Assembly (NCBI GenBank): GCA_023139225.1
Contig: JAGLNZ010000365.1
Coordinates: 1-5,201 of the forward strand
Direction: 5' to 3'
Origin: Desulfobacula sp.
Lineage (GTDB): Bacteria; Desulfobacterota; Desulfobacteria; Desulfobacterales; Desulfobacteraceae
Length of the DNA stretch: 5,201 bases
Positions 3,984-5,201 of this stretch are shown here, piece after piece; positions within the stretch are counted from its first letter, which is position 1; the number at the start of each line of letters is the position of its first letter. The position numbers and the translations under genes were made by a program. The notes under the pieces are model-generated. The model was not told the DNA's origin, made no database searches, and was given only the letters and a program-made list of their open reading frames with translations.

Positions 3984-5201
3984 CTATGAACGGTTTCCCG
4001 GTTTGATCTTTTGGGGATTGGCCCTTTTTGGCTTGACCCGGTTTGTCGGTTTGGCGCCAAGGGGATCATCAGGCCAGAAATGTTTCGGATACCGGCCCAT
4101 CAAATCTTTTTTCACCTCTTTGTAGGTATTTTTCCAAAAGCTTTCAAGATCCTTTGTTATCTGAACCGGTCGCCCGGCCGGCGACAGAAGGTGCAGTGTA
4201 ACCGGAATGGTGTGACCGGCTATTTTCGGGGTTGAGGAAGAGCCAAACATTTCCTGAAGTCTGACTTCAAGGACTGGTGAGTCAAGAAGACCGTTTTCAT
4301 TACTGTACTTCAAAGGCTTTTTTGAACCGCTGGGAACCATGATATGAGATGGCGCATTTTTCTCTATGGTCTTCTGCTCTTTCCAGGTCAGCAGGGATAA
4401 AAAAGCAGATTTAAGGTCAATCTTTTCAATTTGTTTTAAGGAAAACACACCCAATAAAAAAGGTTTCAACCAAATAGTCAACTCCTCTTCAAGCATCTTG
4501 TCTGAAACATCGGGCAGATCGGGAAATCCGCCTGTATCCTTAAGGAACACTGCTCGTTCTTTCAGACTCTTCAATTTTTTGGTCCAGGGAAGAAAAGCAA
4601 GTCCTTTTCTTAAAATTTCCTTCATCAAAATATCACAGGCCATATCCGGATCAATGTCTGATATGGTGCGGCGTTGAACCACAAGCCGGTCAAAAATCGT
4701 TTCTTCGGTTGCCTTTACAACACCTGCTTTTTTATCCCATGAAACCGTCTGAACAGATTTAAAGCCATCGCAAAAGTCCTGTTCAAAATCCTGTTTTGAA
4801 TAAAGAGCTGCAAGAAAGATTTTAGCATTTTTCGGATTTCCGTCCAGATGAACCGCAACAATATATTCGTTTAAAGCAACGCTATTGGTTCCTGAAAAAA
4901 ACGCCCCTTTTCCTGCGGCCAGTAAAAATGTATTGTTTTTGTTGTCCCTTTTTCTGGCGATCCTGTCAGGGTATGCATGGGCAAGCAGGGTACCCGCTTT
5001 TTCAATATCTGTCTTTGTGAATCTTATGCCAAAATCTTTTGCCATCTTTTTTTCGGTTTTAATGATCCTGTGTATGATCCCTTTATTTACCTTGAAGTCT
5101 TTTTGCCACTTCTTTTTCTTCATTGTAAACTCTTCTATAATTTCAAGGCGAAGCCGGATATCAGGATCAACTTTATTTTGATCAAACCGGATAAAATCCC
5201 G
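3984..5201 (-). CDS. hrpB: HrpB-type DExH-box helicase, C-terminal half (5' end beyond the right edge)
   Basis: The visible 405 residues are the C-terminal half of an ATP-dependent helicase of the HrpB family, usually 800-850 residues. The helicase core lies outside the window. The frame is open to the last base, and the first residues (RDFIRF, then DPDIRLRLE) match the normal HrpB linker. The methionine at 5123 is therefore internal, not the start. Family landmarks by visible residue are AYPDRIARKR (75-84), FLPW (203-206), FPDLPDVSD (226-234), VRLQEMFG (313-320), LLSPAGRPVQITKDLESFW (338-356) and GRYPKHFWPDDP (369-380). The last three belong to the HrpB_C domain. The protein ends in a basic, proline-rich tail. 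HrpB is related to the RNA helicase HrpA, but its physiological role is poorly defined. The stop lies 108 bases before the NUDIX gene on the same strand, so cotranscription is possible. No frameshift is seen. Confidence 0.93.
   Translation of the reverse strand, partial: RDFIRFDQNKVDPDIRLRLEIIEEFTMKKKKWQKDFKVNKGIIHRIIKTEKKMAKDFGIRFTKTDIEKAGTLLAHAYPDRIARKRDNKNNTFLLAAGKGAFFSGTNSVALNEYIVAVHLDGNPKNAKIFLAALYSKQDFEQDFCDGFKSVQTVSWDKKAGVVKATEETIFDRLVVQRRTISDIDPDMACDILMKEILRKGLAFLPWTKKLKSLKERAVFLKDTGGFPDLPDVSDKMLEEELTIWLKPFLLGVFSLKQIEKIDLKSAFLSLLTWKEQKTIEKNAPSHIMVPSGSKKPLKYSNENGLLDSPVLEVRLQEMFGSSSTPKIAGHTIPVTLHLLSPAGRPVQITKDLESFWKNTYKEVKKDLMGRYPKHFWPDDPLGAKPTNRVKPKRANPQKIKPGNRS

Noticed and set aside
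4885..5181. A 98-codon plus-strand frame with hydrophobic residues
   Set aside because: It is antisense to the HrpB coding region. The apparent hydrophobic stretch comes from lysine-rich codons read on the opposite strand.

Overview
This window looks like chromosomal DNA of an anaerobic, respiring deltaproteobacterium, most likely a Desulfobacteraceae-type sulfate reducer. That placement is an inference. It rests on the multihaem cytochrome / iron-sulfur / NrfD gene set, the moderate base composition with AT-rich spacers, and the mix of protein families. No rRNA or other marker gene is present to settle it.

Left part (1-1638, all minus strand): three tightly coupled genes run out of the left edge. 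In order of transcription they are a membrane-anchored tetrahaem cytochrome c, a Tat-exported protein with four iron-sulfur cluster motifs, and the N-terminal third of an NrfD/PsrC-type membrane subunit. The start and stop codons overlap (ATGA, then TGATG), and each gene has a strong Shine-Dalgarno sequence. Together they form a membrane-bound complex that should pass electrons between the quinone pool and periplasmic cytochromes. The order resembles the Geobacter Cbc4 (CbcS/CbcT/CbcU) and DsrJ/DsrO/DsrP arrangements.

Middle (1639-1929): an AT-rich divergent intergenic region of about 290 bp. It carries a plausible sigma-70 promoter for the cytochrome operon, a 9-bp inverted repeat directly upstream of that promoter, a repeated TTGTAACAA element, a long A/T hairpin, and a small dyad touching the cytochrome ribosome binding site. 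This is the least explained part of the window.

Right part: a plus-strand HD-GYP protein (1930-2850), likely a c-di-GMP phosphodiesterase, converges with a minus-strand stand-alone CheY-like receiver (2879-3277). Upstream of the receiver on the minus strand are a zinc-ribbon NUDIX hydrolase (3324-3875) and the C-terminal half of an HrpB-type DExH helicase (3984-5201), whose reading frame stays open through the right edge. These genes look like ordinary housekeeping and signalling functions. The only suggestive pairing is the HD-GYP protein beside the free receiver.

I see no CRISPR array, mobile element, tRNA, rRNA or clearly novel multi-gene system. The items most worth checking are the atypical first cluster motif of the iron-sulfur subunit, the repeat architecture of the intergenic region, and the variant HDIG motif.
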